In this document: in pieces, positions 62,921 to 64,000 of the stretch
Position numbering within the stretch: the stretch's first letter is position 1
Layout: each line of letters begins with the position of its first letter
Source of the DNA: Fischerella muscicola SAG 1427-1 = PCC 73103
GTDB taxonomy: Bacteria > Cyanobacteriota > Cyanobacteriia > Cyanobacteriales > Nostocaceae
NCBI RefSeq assembly: GCF_000317245.1
Contig: NZ_AJLJ01000498.1
Coordinates: 1 to 64,000 of the forward strand
Reading direction: 5' to 3'
DNA length: 64,000 bases
Notes under the pieces: model-generated
The model's input: the letters and a program-made list of their open reading frames with translations, nothing else
What the model was told of the DNA's origin: nothing
Databases searched by the model: none
Made by a program: the position numbers and the translations under genes

Positions 62921-64000
62921 CTAGTTTCTTTTAGTCCACAACTTAGCCACCCACCATAGTAAAGCGATCGCCACAACACTCCAAAGCAAAGATAAAATCA
63001 TCGGATGAGGTGGATTCTTTACAGAAATCGGTGCAAAGGGTTTATCTATATGCTGAGTCACCACACCAGAGACAATCGCACCACCACCCAAAGCGACACC
63101 AATAATTTGGATTGTTTGTTCCAACGAGCGATCGCGTTTAGCTTGTTCTATTTCTACTATCCCACGAATTGAGGAAATGACTTGCTCTAATAATCCTGTA
63201 CCGTGCTTAAAATAACCCAAATCGAAATTAATTTGTTTTTGGAATAAAGCAGAATTCTTGTGATAAAAACTTTCTAAAAAGCTTAAATCAGCTTGCTGGG
63301 TTTTACTAGAAATTTGTTGTAAGCGGTCATGATAATTTTCCGAATTAATCGCAATTGTGTTTTGATTATCTTCGAGATTTCGTAATAAGCGAGTGTATTT
63401 AACTGCTAATTCGGCTAAATATTTTAATTTTTCTGTTAATTTATCTAAGTCTTCTTGAGTTAAAGAGTTACTACTATTATTTGGTAAAATCTTAAGTTCT
63501 TTTTCTATATCTTTGTAAACTTCATCTAATAACTTATAAATTTCTCGGCTATCTTGATAAGCTTTGACAACCTTAGTACGAAAGAAAAATAAATCTAATA
63601 GCTCTGAAGAGATTAAACTTAAATTTTTATCTGCTTGTTCATCAACAAATATCCAAATCAGGACATGCTGATAATTAGCTGATTCGCTCAACAATCCATA
63701 TTCAAAAATTGGACTACCAAATAACTCTCCCTGACGATGAAAAGAGGGACGATGTTTAGCATCAGCAAAAACAGCTTGCAAACAAGATTCGGCAATTTCA
63801 TACAAATATTGCTTATCTTTCGCACCCGTTAACCAAGCCGTAATTAATAAAGTTTGTCCGAGAAAAAGTTTATTTTGCGAGAGAATGAAGCAATTATGAA
63901 GTTTGGAATCACTGAAAAAACTAATATCTAAATCTGCGCTTGGTGTACCATCAGCTTCCTTTTCTGGACGGCGTAAATTCAGCCACAAACCATAACTATC
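62921..64000 (-). CDS. Membrane protein of unknown function, cut by the window edge
   Basis: At least 355 residues; the frame runs to the window edge without a good start (upstream codons read DSYG before LWLNLRRPE), so the N-terminus lies outside. The middle is a helical coiled-coil-like region (about 145-285 of the visible part), and the C-terminus has two hydrophobic helices (IIGVALGGGAIVSGVV and MILSLLWSVVAIALLWWVAK). No family recognised; resembles large uncharacterised cyanobacterial proteins. Confidence 0.7.
   Translation of the reverse strand, partial: DSYGLWLNLRRPEKEADGTPSADLDISFFSDSKLHNCFILSQNKLFLGQTLLITAWLTGAKDKQYLYEIAESCLQAVFADAKHRPSFHRQGELFGSPIFEYGLLSESANYQHVLIWIFVDEQADKNLSLISSELLDLFFFRTKVVKAYQDSREIYKLLDEVYKDIEKELKILPNNSSNSLTQEDLDKLTEKLKYLAELAVKYTRLLRNLEDNQNTIAINSENYHDRLQQISSKTQQADLSFLESFYHKNSALFQKQINFDLGYFKHGTGLLEQVISSIRGIVEIEQAKRDRSLEQTIQIIGVALGGGAIVSGVVTQHIDKPFAPISVKNPPHPMILSLLWSVVAIALLWWVAKLWTKRN

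Overview
The window reads as chromosome of a filamentous, probably heterocyst-forming cyanobacterium (Nostocales). Support comes from the frequent GCGATCGC (HIP1) octamers, heptanucleotide tandem repeats, several families of small palindromic or MITE-like repeats, a nat/bgt-type amino-acid transporter, an Aas-type acyl-ACP synthetase, paired small RRM (Rbp) genes with rpsU, and DUF928/CHASE2/CHAT proteins. No rRNA, tRNA, CRISPR array or intact insertion sequence was found.

Left part (0-11 kb): two small double-glycine-leader peptides, a C39-peptidase ABC exporter and its HlyD partner. These are followed on the same strand by a membrane protein resembling a degenerate sensor, a response regulator, a CHASE2 histidine kinase and a DUF928 protein. 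The order recalls peptide export-and-sensing loci and is the best candidate here for an undescribed system. Next come a cold-shock-type RNA-binding protein gene, a PII-like gene and a MITE with a clean target duplication.

11-24 kb: scattered single genes (CHAT-TPR protein, SDR, lipoprotein, secreted HExxH protein, DUF4336, DUF2993, methyltransferase, cupin, ketopantoate-reductase family), separated by repeats. 24-34 kb: an amino-acid ABC operon (natF-natG-natH-bgtA), a small membrane protein, acyl-ACP synthetase, a YlqD-family protein and the pyruvate dehydrogenase E2 subunit.

34.5-52.4 kb: a 13-gene minus-strand Wzx/Wzy-type exopolysaccharide cluster. It holds a CapD/WbpM-like dehydratase, methyltransferase, flippase, polymerase, three glycosyltransferases, a beta-helix lipoprotein, an initiating sugar transferase, a FemAB-like GNAT protein, a WbpG-like PP-loop enzyme, a DegT aminotransferase and a Wzc-type chain-length/tyrosine kinase protein. 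It is headed by an AT-rich 2.6 kb region without genes that carries diverged 65-bp direct repeats.

55-64 kb: a small membrane protein, an IS1-type transposase remnant, a Deg/HtrA protease, a second rbp gene followed by rpsU, a 1 kb-residue membrane protein built on six ~99-residue repeats, a GerMN-domain lipoprotein, a glyoxalase-like protein and a gene cut by the right edge. Cross-cutting themes are the rbp leaders that can hide their own Shine-Dalgarno sequence, a five-copy palindrome with compensatory base changes, and heptamer repeats that run directly into start codons.
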